This document shows positions 1 through 8,857 of a stretch of DNA of 64,000 bases, one piece after another. The notes under the pieces were generated by a model, which saw nothing but the letters and a program-made list of their open reading frames with translations, was not told where the DNA came from and searched no databases. A program made the position numbers and the translations under genes. The DNA is from a bacterium (GTDB lineage Bacteria; Auribacterota; UBA3054): NCBI GenBank assembly GCA_017557885.1, contig JAFYXV010000007.1, forward strand, positions 360,645 to 424,644, given 5' to 3'. Numbering within the stretch: the first letter of the stretch is position 1; every line of letters begins with the position of its first letter.

Positions 1-1
1 C

Positions 2-613
2 ATGTCGGCTCCCTCGGCGGTGATCTATGCCGTCTTGCTCTGCCCGGACGAGGAGGAAAGCCGCGAGGAAGGCGAAATAAAGGCCGATCTTCTCGCGGGC
101 AGGGGAATTGCCGAGTCTTTCGCGAAAGGGGCCTTGACGGGCCTCAAATTGGCCGTAAGCGTCATCGCCATGCTCATTGCGATCTCGGCGGCCATTTATT
201 TCATAAACAGGCTGCTCGTTTCTCCCAAGGCCTTTTTCCCGAATTATCCGGAAATATCGCTCCAGGGCCTTTTCGGATACCTGGGCTTGCCTTTCGCTTT
301 CCTGATGGGCGTTCCGTCTTCCGAATGCGGGGAAATAGGCTACGTGCTGGGCTGCAAAGTCGTTTTGAACGAGATCGTCGCGTATCAGGAGCTCCTTAAG
401 ATCGCAGGTTCGCTTTCCCCGAAAACTATAAGGATCGCCACCTTCGCCTGCTGCGGTTTCGCGAATTTCGGAACGGTTTCGATCCTCTTCGGCCTCGTCT
501 CTCCTTTGCTGGAAAGCGAAAAACTGGAAGACTTTTCCAAGCTTCTCATGAGGGCGCTTTTGGCGGCGGTTCTGGCCTCTTTCACCACCGCCGCCCTTGC
601 CTCGCTTTCCTGA
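2..613 (+). CDS. Concentrative nucleoside transporter (NupC/CNT family), C-terminal part, cut by window edge
   Basis: This is the 3' part of a Na+- or H+-coupled nucleoside importer of the inner membrane. The reading frame is already open at the window edge. The first methionine lies in the segment MSAPSAVIYA, which is internal in CNT proteins, so the true start is upstream. Hydrophobic segments, the NEIVAY motif near residue 124 and the CGFANFGTVSI segment near residue 150 match the conserved C-terminal half of the family. The gene ends in a hydrophobic alanine-rich helix and a TGA stop. About 110 bases separate it from the promoter of the next operon. Family assignment is firm; the substrate is not visible. 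Confidence 0.85.
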   Translation: MSAPSAVIYAVLLCPDEEESREEGEIKADLLAGRGIAESFAKGALTGLKLAVSVIAMLIAISAAIYFINRLLVSPKAFFPNYPEISLQGLFGYLGLPFAFLMGVPSSECGEIGYVLGCKVVLNEIVAYQELLKIAGSLSPKTIRIATFACCGFANFGTVSILFGLVSPLLESEKLEDFSKLLMRALLAAVLASFTTAALASLS

Positions 614-695
614 TTTCCTTTCCATATTTTTCGGAGGCCCTTTGACCTTGCGGCGAAAGGATTTCCCCGGCTTTGAGGCTTGCGCGCCTTCCATC

Positions 696-724
696 TTGAT
701 TTTAAAACCCTCTTTTGGTATTAT
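696..724 (+). promoter_or_regulatory. Probable sigma-70-type promoter of the nusA operon
   Basis: TTGATT (696-701) and TATTAT (719-724) are 17 bases apart and TGG lies just before the -10 box. The expected transcript starts near 731 and runs into the hairpin at 759-784 before reaching nusA. Confidence 0.6.
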
Positions 725-758
725 ACTCATACGTTTAGAAACTTCTTTAAAGCAAAGA

Positions 759-784
759 AGCGGGTGGGCTCATCCGCTTTTTTT
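759..784 (+). terminator. Leader terminator or attenuator hairpin upstream of nusA
   Basis: An 8-bp stem (AGCGGGTG / CATCCGCT, one G-T wobble) with loop GGCT is followed by seven T. It sits between the promoter at 696-724 and the nusA start, so it is inside the leader rather than after a gene. It could attenuate nusA or end a tiny leader RNA. Confidence 0.65.
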
Positions 785-822
785 GTTTTATGAAACCCAA
801 AAAGAGAGGCACAGGAAAAATT

Positions 823-2010
823 ATGAAGGAGATCTTAGCCCTGATCAAGGTCCTTGAAAAGGAAAACGGACTTGACGCCGGAACAATTACCGATATCCTT
901 GAAAAAAGCATAGAGGCGGTCGCCCGCAAGAAGGAAAATCTTCCTCCGATCAAAGTGAGGATCGACGAGGAAGGCAACATCACCATGGAAAGCACCATCA
1001 CGGTGTGCCCGGACGATTACATCGCCAGGCTTCGCAGCGAGGAAGGCTTTGAAGCCGACATTCCCGAAGAGGAGAGGCTCGAGAACCCCATGACGATCCA
1101 GGAAGCCAAGCGCTATTATCCCGACACCGATCTTGAGGAAGGCGACCAGATCACCCAGACTTACAATTACGACGAGACCTTCGGCCGCATAGACGTGCAG
1201 ACCATCAAGCAGATCACCTCCCAGAAGATCAAGGAAGCCAAGAAGAACATGATCCTGAACGAATACAGGGACAAGATCGGCGACCTGGTGCCCGGGACGA
1301 TCTTGAGGATCGAGCACGGCTCGTATATCGTCGAACTGGAGCGCACGGAAGCCACCATGCCCCGCAAGGAGCAGCTTCCCAGGGAGCATTTCAAAGCCGG
1401 CGAACGTGTGAAAGCCGTGGTCTGCGACGTGAAGGAAGAAGACGACCGCAAGGGCCCCAGGGTCATCCTCTCCCGGGCCGTGCCGGCCATGATAAGGCGT
1501 CTCTTCGAGATCGAGGTCCCCGAGATCTACGACGGCATCGTTGAGATCAAGGCGGTGGCCAGGGTGGCCGGAAGCCGCAGCAAGATCGCCGTCCTGAGCC
1601 ACGATCCCAAAGTGGACTGCGTGGGCGCCTGCGTGGGCGTCAGGGGCGCCAGGGTCAAATCCGTCGTGCAGGAAATAAACAATGAGAAAGTTGACATCGT
1701 AAGATGGAGCGACGATCTGGAAACCCTCGTGAAGAACGCCCTGGAACCCACGGAACTTCTGAAGTTCTACTGCGGCGACGAGGATGACGAAAACTCCATG
1801 GTAGTGGCCGTCGTCCCCGATGACCAATACGTCGCCACAATGGGCATAAAGGGGCAGAACGTCCGTATGATATCGAAGCTTATCGGACATCCCTTCAGGG
1901 TCATCACCCAAACGAGAGATCTGGAATTGAAGGCTGCCGCAGAGGAGGAAGAAGAAGGGGAAGACCGCGAGTCCGTCGAAACCGCCCAGGATCAGGAAGA
2001 GCAGGAATAA
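823..2010 (+). CDS. nusA: Transcription termination/antitermination factor NusA
   Basis: NusA binds RNA polymerase and controls pausing, termination and antitermination. The start at 823 (MKEILALIKVLEKE) is chosen because family members begin this way. An in-frame ATG at 790 would add eleven unusual basic residues and sits almost on the leader hairpin. The N-terminal RNAP-binding domain covers roughly residues 1-125, an S1 domain follows (LVPGTILRIEHGSYIVE), then two KH domains (KH1 with the GVRGARV segment, KH2 with GIKGQNVRMI). The last ~25 residues are almost all Glu/Asp. There are no C-terminal acidic-repeat or helix-hairpin-helix domains as in E. coli. infB follows after 69 bases. Confidence 0.95.
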   Translation: MKEILALIKVLEKENGLDAGTITDILEKSIEAVARKKENLPPIKVRIDEEGNITMESTITVCPDDYIARLRSEEGFEADIPEEERLENPMTIQEAKRYYPDTDLEEGDQITQTYNYDETFGRIDVQTIKQITSQKIKEAKKNMILNEYRDKIGDLVPGTILRIEHGSYIVELERTEATMPRKEQLPREHFKAGERVKAVVCDVKEEDDRKGPRVILSRAVPAMIRRLFEIEVPEIYDGIVEIKAVARVAGSRSKIAVLSHDPKVDCVGACVGVRGARVKSVVQEINNEKVDIVRWSDDLETLVKNALEPTELLKFYCGDEDDENSMVVAVVPDDQYVATMGIKGQNVRMISKLIGHPFRVITQTRDLELKAAAEEEEEGEDRESVETAQDQEEQE

Positions 2011-2079
2011 TTTGTTTGCCGGAAGGACTAGAGGGAACGGAGCGGATTAATTTGGCACGCATCAGGAAGGTGATATCAC

Positions 2080-5000
2080 ATGAAATTGAACGACCTATAC
2101 GTTATTTTTGAAGGCGCGTATAAGTGCCACAACAACGAGAATGACAGAAGCGCTTTGCGAAAGTACATCAGAGATATTCTGAAAGGGTACGGAGTAAAAG
2201 CGGCTGCGCCTGGCGACGCTGTTCCTGACAGCTGTTTGATCAAGCTGAGGAACGATCTGCAAGTCTGCATGGACACCAGAAAAAAGAACCAGGAGAAGAA
2301 CAAGACGGCCCTGGCCAAAGCCGCCGCCAAGAAGGCGGAAGCGGCTGCCGCCGAAACTTCCGCAAAGGAAGCGGAGGAGAAGCCCGCCGCCGTGAAAAAG
2401 GCGGCCGCCAGCTCCTCCAAAACGAAGACGGCCGCCAAGACCGCCAAGAAAGAAGAAACGGAAGAAAAACCCGCGGAGAAAAAGCCCGCGGTCAAAAAGA
2501 CGGCTAAAGAAAAGTCTGCGACGGATTCCTCCAAAGCGAAAAAAGACGAGGCGCCGGCTGCCAAAGCGCAGCCCATAACTTCCAAATCCCGCAATAAAGA
2601 AAAGCAGGCCAAGGCGGAGCAGGAAAAGCTGCGCCAGCAGGAAGAGGAAGAGCGTCAGAAAGGCGCTTCCCAGGACGCGGAAACCAAAGGGGAGGAAGAC
2701 ACCAGGATAATAAACCTCGACAATGCCTCCGACTCCCGCGTCAAGGTCGCCAAGATAAAAAAAGTTTCCTTCGCCCGCCCGACGCCAACGCCGGTCGCCG
2801 TCAAGGAAGAAGAACCCGAGGAAACCGCGGCCCCTTCCGAAACTCCCAAGGAAGTCGAAGAGGCCAAGCCCCAGGTCAAGGAAACTGTCGAGACCGAAAC
2901 CGTCGAGACTAAGGAGCCCGAAACCGCCGAGCCCGCTTCCGAAGAAAAAGAAGCGCCCGCACAGCCTAAAGAAGAGGCGAAGACCGCGGAACCGGCCTCC
3001 GCTGAAACTGAAACTAAGCCGGCGGGCAAGGAAGAGGCTCCCGAAGCAAAGGAAGCTCCCAAGCCGGAGAAAGAAGAGAAGCCTCAGGCCGCCAAGCCGG
3101 AAGAGAAGAAACCAGGCGACGTGGTGAAACCTGTCTCCACGGTCTCTGTGGAGACTTACGTGGCCCAGCAGGAAAACAATCTTCCCCGCGCTACGGAAAC
3201 GGTTCCCCTCGACCGTCTGAAAGGCTGGCGTCCTCCCGAACTGGGCAAGAAGAAATCCTCCCAGAAGACCGAGAGCCGCCCCGGCGAACGCAAGCCCGCC
3301 GGCAAGGACGCCTCCAAAGAGCCCGCCGCCCCCATGGGCGACGCCAACCGCAAAGGCGACAACCGCCGCGGCAAAAAAGACAAGGGCAAGGACAAGGATA
3401 AAGACAGGGACAGGGCCTCCAAAGAAGAAATGATGAACAGGCCCCGCATTTCCTCCCAGGCTTCCCTGCGCCGGCAGAACGCCGACGAGAGGGCGGGAGA
3501 GGAAGGCGAATACAGGATCCGCCGCAGCAAGAGCAAAAAGCAGCAGACCCAGTCCCAGCCCACCAAGGCCGACATCGTCAAAGGCGACATCAAGGTTTCC
3601 GTGCCGATCAACATCAGGGATTTCTCCCAGGAGATCGGCGTCAAGGTCGGCGAGATCATCACGGTCTTCTTCAAAATGGGCGAGATGCTGACCATCAACA
3701 GCATCCTCGACCAGACGCACGTAGAGATCGCGGCCGAAGCGCTGGGCGTCAGCGTCCAGGTCAAGAGCAAAGAGGAGAACCTCGAGGCCGAGACCTTCAG
3801 CGAGGAAGGCTTCGAGGAAGAGCTGACCGCGGAAGAAGTCCCCAGAGCCCCTGTGGTAGTCTTCATGGGACACGTTGACCACGGCAAAACTTCCCTTATC
3901 GACGCCATCCGTCAGAGCAAAGTCGCCCAGGGCGAATCCGGCGGCATTACCCAGCACATCGGCGCTTACGAAGTGGACACCAGCCAGGGCCACATAACCA
4001 TCATAGACACTCCGGGCCACGAGGCTTTCACCACCATGCGCGCCCGCGGCGCCAAAGCCACCGACATCGCCATATTGGTGGTGGCCGCCGACGACGGCAT
4101 CATGCCCCAGACTCTGGAAGCCATCAACCACGCCCGGGCGGCCAACGTCGCGATCATCGTGGCCATCAACAAAATAGACCTTCCCGGCGCCAACCCCGAC
4201 AGAGTCATCAGGCAGCTTTCCGAAAACAACATCCTGGTGGAGGAATGGGGCGGCGACGTTTTGTGCGTCAAAGTTTCCGCCCATACCAAGGAGGGCCTTG
4301 ACAAACTGCTTGAGGCGATCAGCCTCCAGGCTTCCATGATGTCCATTACAGCCAGGGCCGAAGGCCCCGCGGAAGGCGTGGTCCTGGAATCGGAACTGAA
4401 CCCCGGCCGCGGCACCAGCGTCACGCTGCTGGTCCAGAAAGGCAAACTGAAAGTCGGCGACCCCATCGTCTGCGAGACCTGCTACTGCAAGGCCCGCGCC
4501 ATGATGAACTACAAGGGCGAAAACATAAAAGTTGCCGGTCCCAGCCAGCCTGTCCAGATCCTGGGATTCACGGAAGTTCCCCAGCCCGGCGCCAAATTCA
4601 GAGTCGCCGCCAGCGAGAAACTGGCCAAAGACCTGACGGACAAGCGCCGCGAAGAGGAGCGCGTTCTATCCATGGAGAAGAAAGCCGGGGCGACCTTGGA
4701 AAACTTCCTGAACACGATAAACGAAAATGGCTCCTCCGTGAAAGAGCTTCCGCTTATCGTCAAAGGCGACACCAAGGGCACCACGGAAGCTGTGAAAGCG
4801 GCTCTTGAAAAACTTTCCACCGACGAGGTGAAAGTAAAGATCCTTCACTACGCCGTGGGCGACGTTTCGGAAAACGACGTCAACCTGGCCTCCGCCAGCA
4901 AAGGCATCATCATTGCCTTCAAGACTTCCGTGACGGAATCCACCCGCGCCCTGGCCAAATCCAAGAGCGTTGAGATCAGGCGCTACGACGTCATATACCA

Positions 5001-5349
5001 CGCCACGGAACAGATCCAGAAAGCGCTCCTTGGCCTTCTGGAGCCCACCTTCCACGAGGAAGAGACGGGCATCGCGGAAGTCAGGCAGCTCTTCACGATC
5101 TCCGGCACCGTGGTGGCCGGCTCCCACGTCGTCAGCGGCGAAATACACCGCACCGACAAGGTGAGAGTGATGAGAGGCAAGAATCTTCTCTTTGACGGCG
5201 AGATCCAGACTCTGAAACATTTAAAAGACGATGTCAAGGAGATCCGCTCCGGATACGATTGCGGCATTGTATTGAACGGCTTCAACGATTTCGCGGAAGG
5301 CGACAAGCTTCACGCTTACAAGATGGTCCAGGACGGACTGGCGGAATGA
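2080..5349 (+). CDS. infB: Translation initiation factor IF-2
   Basis: IF-2 is the GTPase that brings initiator tRNA to the 30S subunit. The 1089-residue protein is long for the family. Roughly the first 500 residues are a low-complexity Lys/Glu/Ala/Pro-rich extension with AAKKAEAA, KPAAVKKA and TVETETVETKE type stretches. The GTPase domain starts near residue 590: GHVDHGKT at 597-604, then DTPGHEAF and NKIDLP. The beta-barrel and initiator-tRNA binding domains follow. An AGGAAGG ribosome binding site lies 9 bases before the ATG. The usual nusA-infB-rbfA order supports the call. The long charged linker is typical of bacteria with extended IF-2; its exact role is unknown. Confidence 0.97.
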   Translation: MKLNDLYVIFEGAYKCHNNENDRSALRKYIRDILKGYGVKAAAPGDAVPDSCLIKLRNDLQVCMDTRKKNQEKNKTALAKAAAKKAEAAAAETSAKEAEEKPAAVKKAAASSSKTKTAAKTAKKEETEEKPAEKKPAVKKTAKEKSATDSSKAKKDEAPAAKAQPITSKSRNKEKQAKAEQEKLRQQEEEERQKGASQDAETKGEEDTRIINLDNASDSRVKVAKIKKVSFARPTPTPVAVKEEEPEETAAPSETPKEVEEAKPQVKETVETETVETKEPETAEPASEEKEAPAQPKEEAKTAEPASAETETKPAGKEEAPEAKEAPKPEKEEKPQAAKPEEKKPGDVVKPVSTVSVETYVAQQENNLPRATETVPLDRLKGWRPPELGKKKSSQKTESRPGERKPAGKDASKEPAAPMGDANRKGDNRRGKKDKGKDKDKDRDRASKEEMMNRPRISSQASLRRQNADERAGEEGEYRIRRSKSKKQQTQSQPTKADIVKGDIKVSVPINIRDFSQEIGVKVGEIITVFFKMGEMLTINSILDQTHVEIAAEALGVSVQVKSKEENLEAETFSEEGFEEELTAEEVPRAPVVVFMGHVDHGKTSLIDAIRQSKVAQGESGGITQHIGAYEVDTSQGHITIIDTPGHEAFTTMRARGAKATDIAILVVAADDGIMPQTLEAINHARAANVAIIVAINKIDLPGANPDRVIRQLSENNILVEEWGGDVLCVKVSAHTKEGLDKLLEAISLQASMMSITARAEGPAEGVVLESELNPGRGTSVTLLVQKGKLKVGDPIVCETCYCKARAMMNYKGENIKVAGPSQPVQILGFTEVPQPGAKFRVAASEKLAKDLTDKRREEERVLSMEKKAGATLENFLNTINENGSSVKELPLIVKGDTKGTTEAVKAALEKLSTDEVKVKILHYAVGDVSENDVNLASASKGIIIAFKTSVTESTRALAKSKSVEIRRYDVIYHATEQIQKALLGLLEPTFHEEETGIAEVRQLFTISGTVVAGSHVVSGEIHRTDKVRVMRGKNLLFDGEIQTLKHLKDDVKEIRSGYDCGIVLNGFNDFAEGDKLHAYKMVQDGLAE

Positions 5350-5350
5350 T

Positions 5351-5719
5351 ATGGCTGTCGCTAGAACGCTGAAGATAAACGAGCTCCTGAAAAGGGCAAT
5401 GTCGGAGATCATCCAGGACCGCTACCGCGACCGCAAGGCGCCCTGGATGACGATCTCCCGCGCCGAGACTTCCCGCGACCTGAGATTCTGCAGGATCTAT
5501 CTCACCGTGCTGGGAGACGAGAGCAAAGAAAAGGAAGCCCTTGCCAAGCTGAAAGAGGACACGCCCAGGATCCGTTTCATACTCGGCCGCAAAGTCGATC
5601 TGAGGATCGTGCCGAATCTGGAATTCGCCATCGACGAAGACTTGAAGGAAGCCCTCAAAGTTGACGCCCTCATAGAGAAGAACGGCCCCATACCGCCTCC
5701 AGAGGACGAGGAGGAATAA
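5351..5719 (+). CDS. rbfA: Ribosome-binding factor A
   Basis: RbfA is a small KH-type protein that helps mature 16S rRNA and the 30S subunit. The 122-residue product has the family features: an N-terminal helix (RTLKINELLKRAMSEIIQDR), the segment ISRAETSRDLRFCRIYLTVL and the PNLEFAIDE motif. It starts one base after the infB stop and its stop overlaps the nrnA start by one base (TAATG), so the genes are probably translationally coupled. The acidic tail (PPPEDEEE) is a minor local feature. Confidence 0.93.
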   Translation: MAVARTLKINELLKRAMSEIIQDRYRDRKAPWMTISRAETSRDLRFCRIYLTVLGDESKEKEALAKLKEDTPRIRFILGRKVDLRIVPNLEFAIDEDLKEALKVDALIEKNGPIPPPEDEEE

Positions 5720-6663
5720 TGGAAAAGATCGGTGCGGACAAAGCGGCTGCGCTTCTTGATTCAGCCGAAGAAATTCTTCTGATAGGCCACACCGATCCCG
5801 ACGGCGACTGCCTCGGTTCGCTCTACGCTATGAAAGCGGGGCTTGTTTCCAAAGGAAAGAAGGCGAGCGTATATCTGAGGAAGCCGCTGCCCCTGAAGTA
5901 TCGCTTCCTTGGCGACGAACTCGAGAAAAACGCCGAGATACCGGAATGCGACCTTGTCGTCGCCCTGGACACGCCGCAGCTGAAGAGATTGGACATCGGC
6001 GATCCCGCGCGGCTGAAGAGCCCGATCTTAGCCATAGATCATCATCCCGGCGAGCACTCTGAATTTTCTTACGCTCTGTGGGATGACGGAAAGTCCGCCT
6101 GCGCGCTTTTGGTAAAAGAGGTGTTCCAAAAAATGGCGGTCGCGATCACGCCGAAAATGGCAGGCGCCCTTTACGCCGGCATAATGACCGACACGAATTG
6201 CTTCGTCAATCAGAACACGGAAAGGGACGCTTTTGTGGCCGCGGGAGAATTGATGGATCTGGGCGCCCGGCCGAACGAAATAGCCAAATACGTTTACGGC
6301 TCCCTTACTCCCGGCGACATTTTGGCCCTTTCCAAAGCCCTCTCCTCACTGGAACTCTACGACAGAGACAGGATCGCGATTCTGTCTTTGAAGAAAGAAT
6401 GGCAGGACGAGCATAACGACGCCGACACGGAGCTTTTCGTGAACTACGCAAGGAACCTCATCAACACCGAGGTGGCGATCATGCTGACGGAAACGAAGGA
6501 AAGCGTCAGGGTGAACCTGAGATCCAAGAACGGCTTCGACGTCAGCGCGGTGGCGAAAAGATTGGGCGGCGGGGGACACAAGCCCGCCGCCGGCATCAGA
6601 ATGAAATGCTCCCTTGAAGAAGCCAAAAAAATATTGCTGGAAAATATCAAATTCGATGACTGA
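5719..6663 (+). CDS. nrnA: DHH-family oligoribonuclease / phosphatase (NrnA-like)
   Basis: NrnA-type proteins degrade short oligoribonucleotides (nanoRNA) and often pAp. The 314-residue protein has the DHH phosphoesterase motifs in order: GHTDPDGDCLGS near residue 23, an Asp in VVALDTPQ, the IDHHPGEH signature near 110, and MTDTNCF. A C-terminal DHHA1 domain ends in the GGGGHKPAAG motif. Position directly after rbfA is common in many bacteria. The start overlaps the rbfA stop. The family assignment is strong; the exact substrate is inferred. Confidence 0.9.
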   Translation: MEKIGADKAAALLDSAEEILLIGHTDPDGDCLGSLYAMKAGLVSKGKKASVYLRKPLPLKYRFLGDELEKNAEIPECDLVVALDTPQLKRLDIGDPARLKSPILAIDHHPGEHSEFSYALWDDGKSACALLVKEVFQKMAVAITPKMAGALYAGIMTDTNCFVNQNTERDAFVAAGELMDLGARPNEIAKYVYGSLTPGDILALSKALSSLELYDRDRIAILSLKKEWQDEHNDADTELFVNYARNLINTEVAIMLTETKESVRVNLRSKNGFDVSAVAKRLGGGGHKPAAGIRMKCSLEEAKKILLENIKFDD

Positions 6664-7561
6664 CAAAACTTACGATCTCGTCATTGTGGGCGCCGGACCG
6701 GCCGGCTTGACCGCCGCCATCTACGCCGCCAACTCCGGAATAGATTTCCTTGTCATTTCCGGCTTCACCGGCAGCGCGGCAGCCACCGCGCCGAAGGTAG
6801 CCAACTATCCCGGCTTTCCGGAAACCATCTCCGGCGCCGAGCTCGTGGCGAATTTCGAGAACCAGGCCAAAAATCTAGGCGCCAAAATCGAAAGCGATTC
6901 CATAACGGAGATAAAAAAAGAAACAGACGGCTCCTTCACCTTGACAGGAACCCTCAGCACTTATTCAGCCAAAGCCGTCATCTACGCCGCAGGAGCCCTT
7001 GCCAAACGTCTCCGCTTGGAGGAAGAGCCCCGCTATTTCGGCCGGGGCGTTTCCGTCTGCGCCACCTGCGACGGACACTTTTTCAAGAATAAGCCTGTCG
7101 CCGTGGCGGCGGGGGACAATACCGCCGCTTCCGAAGCCTTATATCTCGCGGGCATCTGCGAAAAAGTTTATTTCATCACAAAAGACGGCGCGCTTCCCAA
7201 AGAACTGGACGGGATAGATAAAATCGTCCCCAAAGCGAATACCCAGGTCTGCGCTCTGAAAGGCGAGAAGAAACTGGAAGGGCTGACCATAGAAAATCTC
7301 TCCACCAAAGAGCGGGAAGAATTAACAGTCAGCGCGCTTTTCACCGCCGTGGGGCATGATCCCGAAACGGCCCCTCTCGCAGGCCTTCCCGTTTTGGACG
7401 ATAAAGGAGCCGTCGTCACCGAGAAAGACGGCTCTACGGCCGTCCCGGGGCTTTTCGCGGCCGGCGACGCGGTAAAAGGCGCCGTCAGACAGATAGTCTT
7501 CGCCGCCAGCTCCGGCATGCTGGCCTTCCTTGCCGCGAGAAAATATCTCCGCACGCTTTAG
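6656..7561 (+). CDS. Thioredoxin reductase-like FAD/NAD(P) oxidoreductase
   Basis: A 301-residue flavoprotein disulfide reductase that would transfer electrons from NAD(P)H through FAD to a CxxC pair and then to thioredoxin or a similar partner. The FAD-binding GAGPAGLTAAIYAA motif is at the N-terminus, the redox pair CATCDG lies near residue 137, and the second FAD motif FAAGDAVKG is near the C-terminus. The ATG at 6656 overlaps the nrnA end by 8 bases and begins the protein just before TYDLVIVGAG; the earlier in-frame methionine lies within nrnA. The NADPH-site loop reads AAGDNTAAS rather than the usual GGGDSAxE, so the preferred cofactor or partner may differ from standard TrxB. Confidence 0.85.
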   Translation: MTDKTYDLVIVGAGPAGLTAAIYAANSGIDFLVISGFTGSAAATAPKVANYPGFPETISGAELVANFENQAKNLGAKIESDSITEIKKETDGSFTLTGTLSTYSAKAVIYAAGALAKRLRLEEEPRYFGRGVSVCATCDGHFFKNKPVAVAAGDNTAASEALYLAGICEKVYFITKDGALPKELDGIDKIVPKANTQVCALKGEKKLEGLTIENLSTKEREELTVSALFTAVGHDPETAPLAGLPVLDDKGAVVTEKDGSTAVPGLFAAGDAVKGAVRQIVFAASSGMLAFLAARKYLRTL

Positions 7562-8370
7562 AGCGCGTGTCCTCCGGACACTTTTATAACCTGCCCCGTA
7601 AGCATTTTCGCCTGTTCGCCGGCTAAAAACAAGATCGTTTCGGCGATGTCTTCCGGCTGGATCAGTTTTCCCATGGGGATCAAAGGCAGGATTGCTTTCT
7701 CCAGGCCGGCGTCGATCCAGCCTGTCTGCGTGGGGCCAGGCGCCACGCAGTTCACCGTGATCCCGTATTTCGCCGTTTCCAGGGCAATGCTGCGGGTCAG
7801 CGCTTCCAATGTTGCTTTGCTTGCGCCGTAGGATATCTGCCCGGCGAAAACTTGCGCCGCGTCCGTGGAGATAAAGATTATTCTGCCGCAGCCGACCCGG
7901 CGCTTTACGAATTCCGCGGTCATCAGAACGCTTCCCCGGACGTTGACCGCGAAGGTGTCGTCGATCACCTTTCGGGTGATCTTTTCTATCGTGTCAAGTC
8001 CGTCCATATCGCAATCCGCGGCGTTGTTTACCAAAACGTCGATCCTTCCGAAGCGTTCTGAGGCCGCGGCATAAATATTTTTTACGGCTTCCTCGTCGGT
8101 TATGTCGCTTTCCAAAACGAGAAATTCGGCGTTCATTTCTTTAAGCTTACTTTCGACGATCTTTGCGTTTCCGGCGTTCGCTTTAAAATATCTGTCCGCT
8201 CCGTTGCTGCCGGCTTTTAGTTCGTCAAAGGGCCTTGTAATTTTCTTGTAAACCAACACCACCTTCGCTCCTTCCCGGGCGAAAGCAAGGGCAGTCGCCG
8301 CCCCGATGCCCTGAGGATTATTCGCTCCGGTTATAAGAGCGACTTTTCCCTTCAGTCCGTAATCGATCAT
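7558..8370 (-). CDS. Short-chain dehydrogenase/reductase (SDR), FabG/FabI-like
   Basis: A 270-residue NAD(P)-dependent oxidoreductase of the classical SDR family. The N-terminal nucleotide-binding motif is TGANNPQGIGAATA, followed by NNAAD and the catalytic ISTDA...YGASK segment (Ser/Tyr/Lys). The NPQGIG wording is seen in some SDRs close to enoyl-reductases and 3-oxoacyl reductases. A GGAGGG site precedes the ATG by about seven bases. The stop overlaps the end of the convergent thioredoxin-reductase-like gene by four bases. The substrate is not predictable; fatty-acid, sugar and cofactor roles are all possible. Confidence 0.82.
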   Translation of the reverse strand: MIDYGLKGKVALITGANNPQGIGAATALAFAREGAKVVLVYKKITRPFDELKAGSNGADRYFKANAGNAKIVESKLKEMNAEFLVLESDITDEEAVKNIYAAASERFGRIDVLVNNAADCDMDGLDTIEKITRKVIDDTFAVNVRGSVLMTAEFVKRRVGCGRIIFISTDAAQVFAGQISYGASKATLEALTRSIALETAKYGITVNCVAPGPTQTGWIDAGLEKAILPLIPMGKLIQPEDIAETILFLAGEQAKMLTGQVIKVSGGHAL

Positions 8371-8445
8371 TTTTATTCCCTCCGCGCTGATAGCATAATT
8401 GAAGCGCTTTTATTTTATCACAGGAACTCAAAATGAAAAAGGACT

Positions 8446-8679
8446 TTATTTCTTCTTTTTTGAAATAGAGAAAGCGAAGCTTAATCCTGCCACGGCGGCA
8501 ATGACCAAGGAAATGATAATAAAATATTCTGTCTCCAGCAATTTTGTTGCGTTGCCAAAGGCTATGAGTCCAGTGAGAACTACAATGCCGACTCCCCAGC
8601 ATCCTAAGGATTCCAGACAGCTGGCGTCGTTTTTTTGCGGACCGTCGCCGTGCCCGCAGCCGTCGTAAAATTCGCACAT
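8446..8679 (-). CDS. Small cysteine-containing membrane protein, unknown function
   Basis: A 77-residue protein with a short N-terminal domain rich in Cys, His and Asp (MCEFYDGCGHGDG, then a second Cys pair around DASCLESLGCW). Two predicted membrane helices follow (GIVVLTGLIAFG and IIISLVIAAVAGLSF) and the tail is KKKK. An AGGGAG ribosome binding site precedes the ATG. The pattern of Cys and His residues near the N-terminus might bind metal, but no family is recognised. A larger overlapping reverse-strand frame (8318-8764) has no protein-like features and was preferred against. Confidence 0.6.
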   Translation of the reverse strand: MCEFYDGCGHGDGPQKNDASCLESLGCWGVGIVVLTGLIAFGNATKLLETEYFIIISLVIAAVAGLSFAFSISKKKK

Positions 8680-8857
8680 AAAGTCTCCCTGGGTTAATGG
8701 TTGTTTTAATTTTACCAGAGCGGCTTAGAAGATCACGTATGCAAATGTCACAATTTTTTCGCATCAGCGGAGGGCGCGGTCATAGGAGAAACAATAGCCG
8801 ATATGCTAGAATTGTTATGAAATATATTAAATAATCTTTTTACCTTTTATTGAAACT

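Noticed and set aside
835..1911. Possible second coding layer under nusA and infB (overlapping genes)
   Set aside because: No ribosome binding sites, promoter or protein-like features; explained by codon bias alone.
2095..4284. A 729-codon open frame antisense to infB and a 358-codon frame antisense to nusA (835-1911)
   Set aside because: Both lie wholly opposite well-recognised genes and read as low-complexity Gly/Phe/Leu or His/Asp-rich strings, the expected mirror of Lys/Glu/Ala-rich, G+C-biased coding sequence.
8318..8764. A 148-codon reverse-strand frame overlapping the small membrane protein
   Set aside because: Its translation is rich in Arg, Cys and Lys without domain or signal, and its end runs into the SDR start; the alternative frame at 8446-8679 has a ribosome binding site and clear membrane helices.
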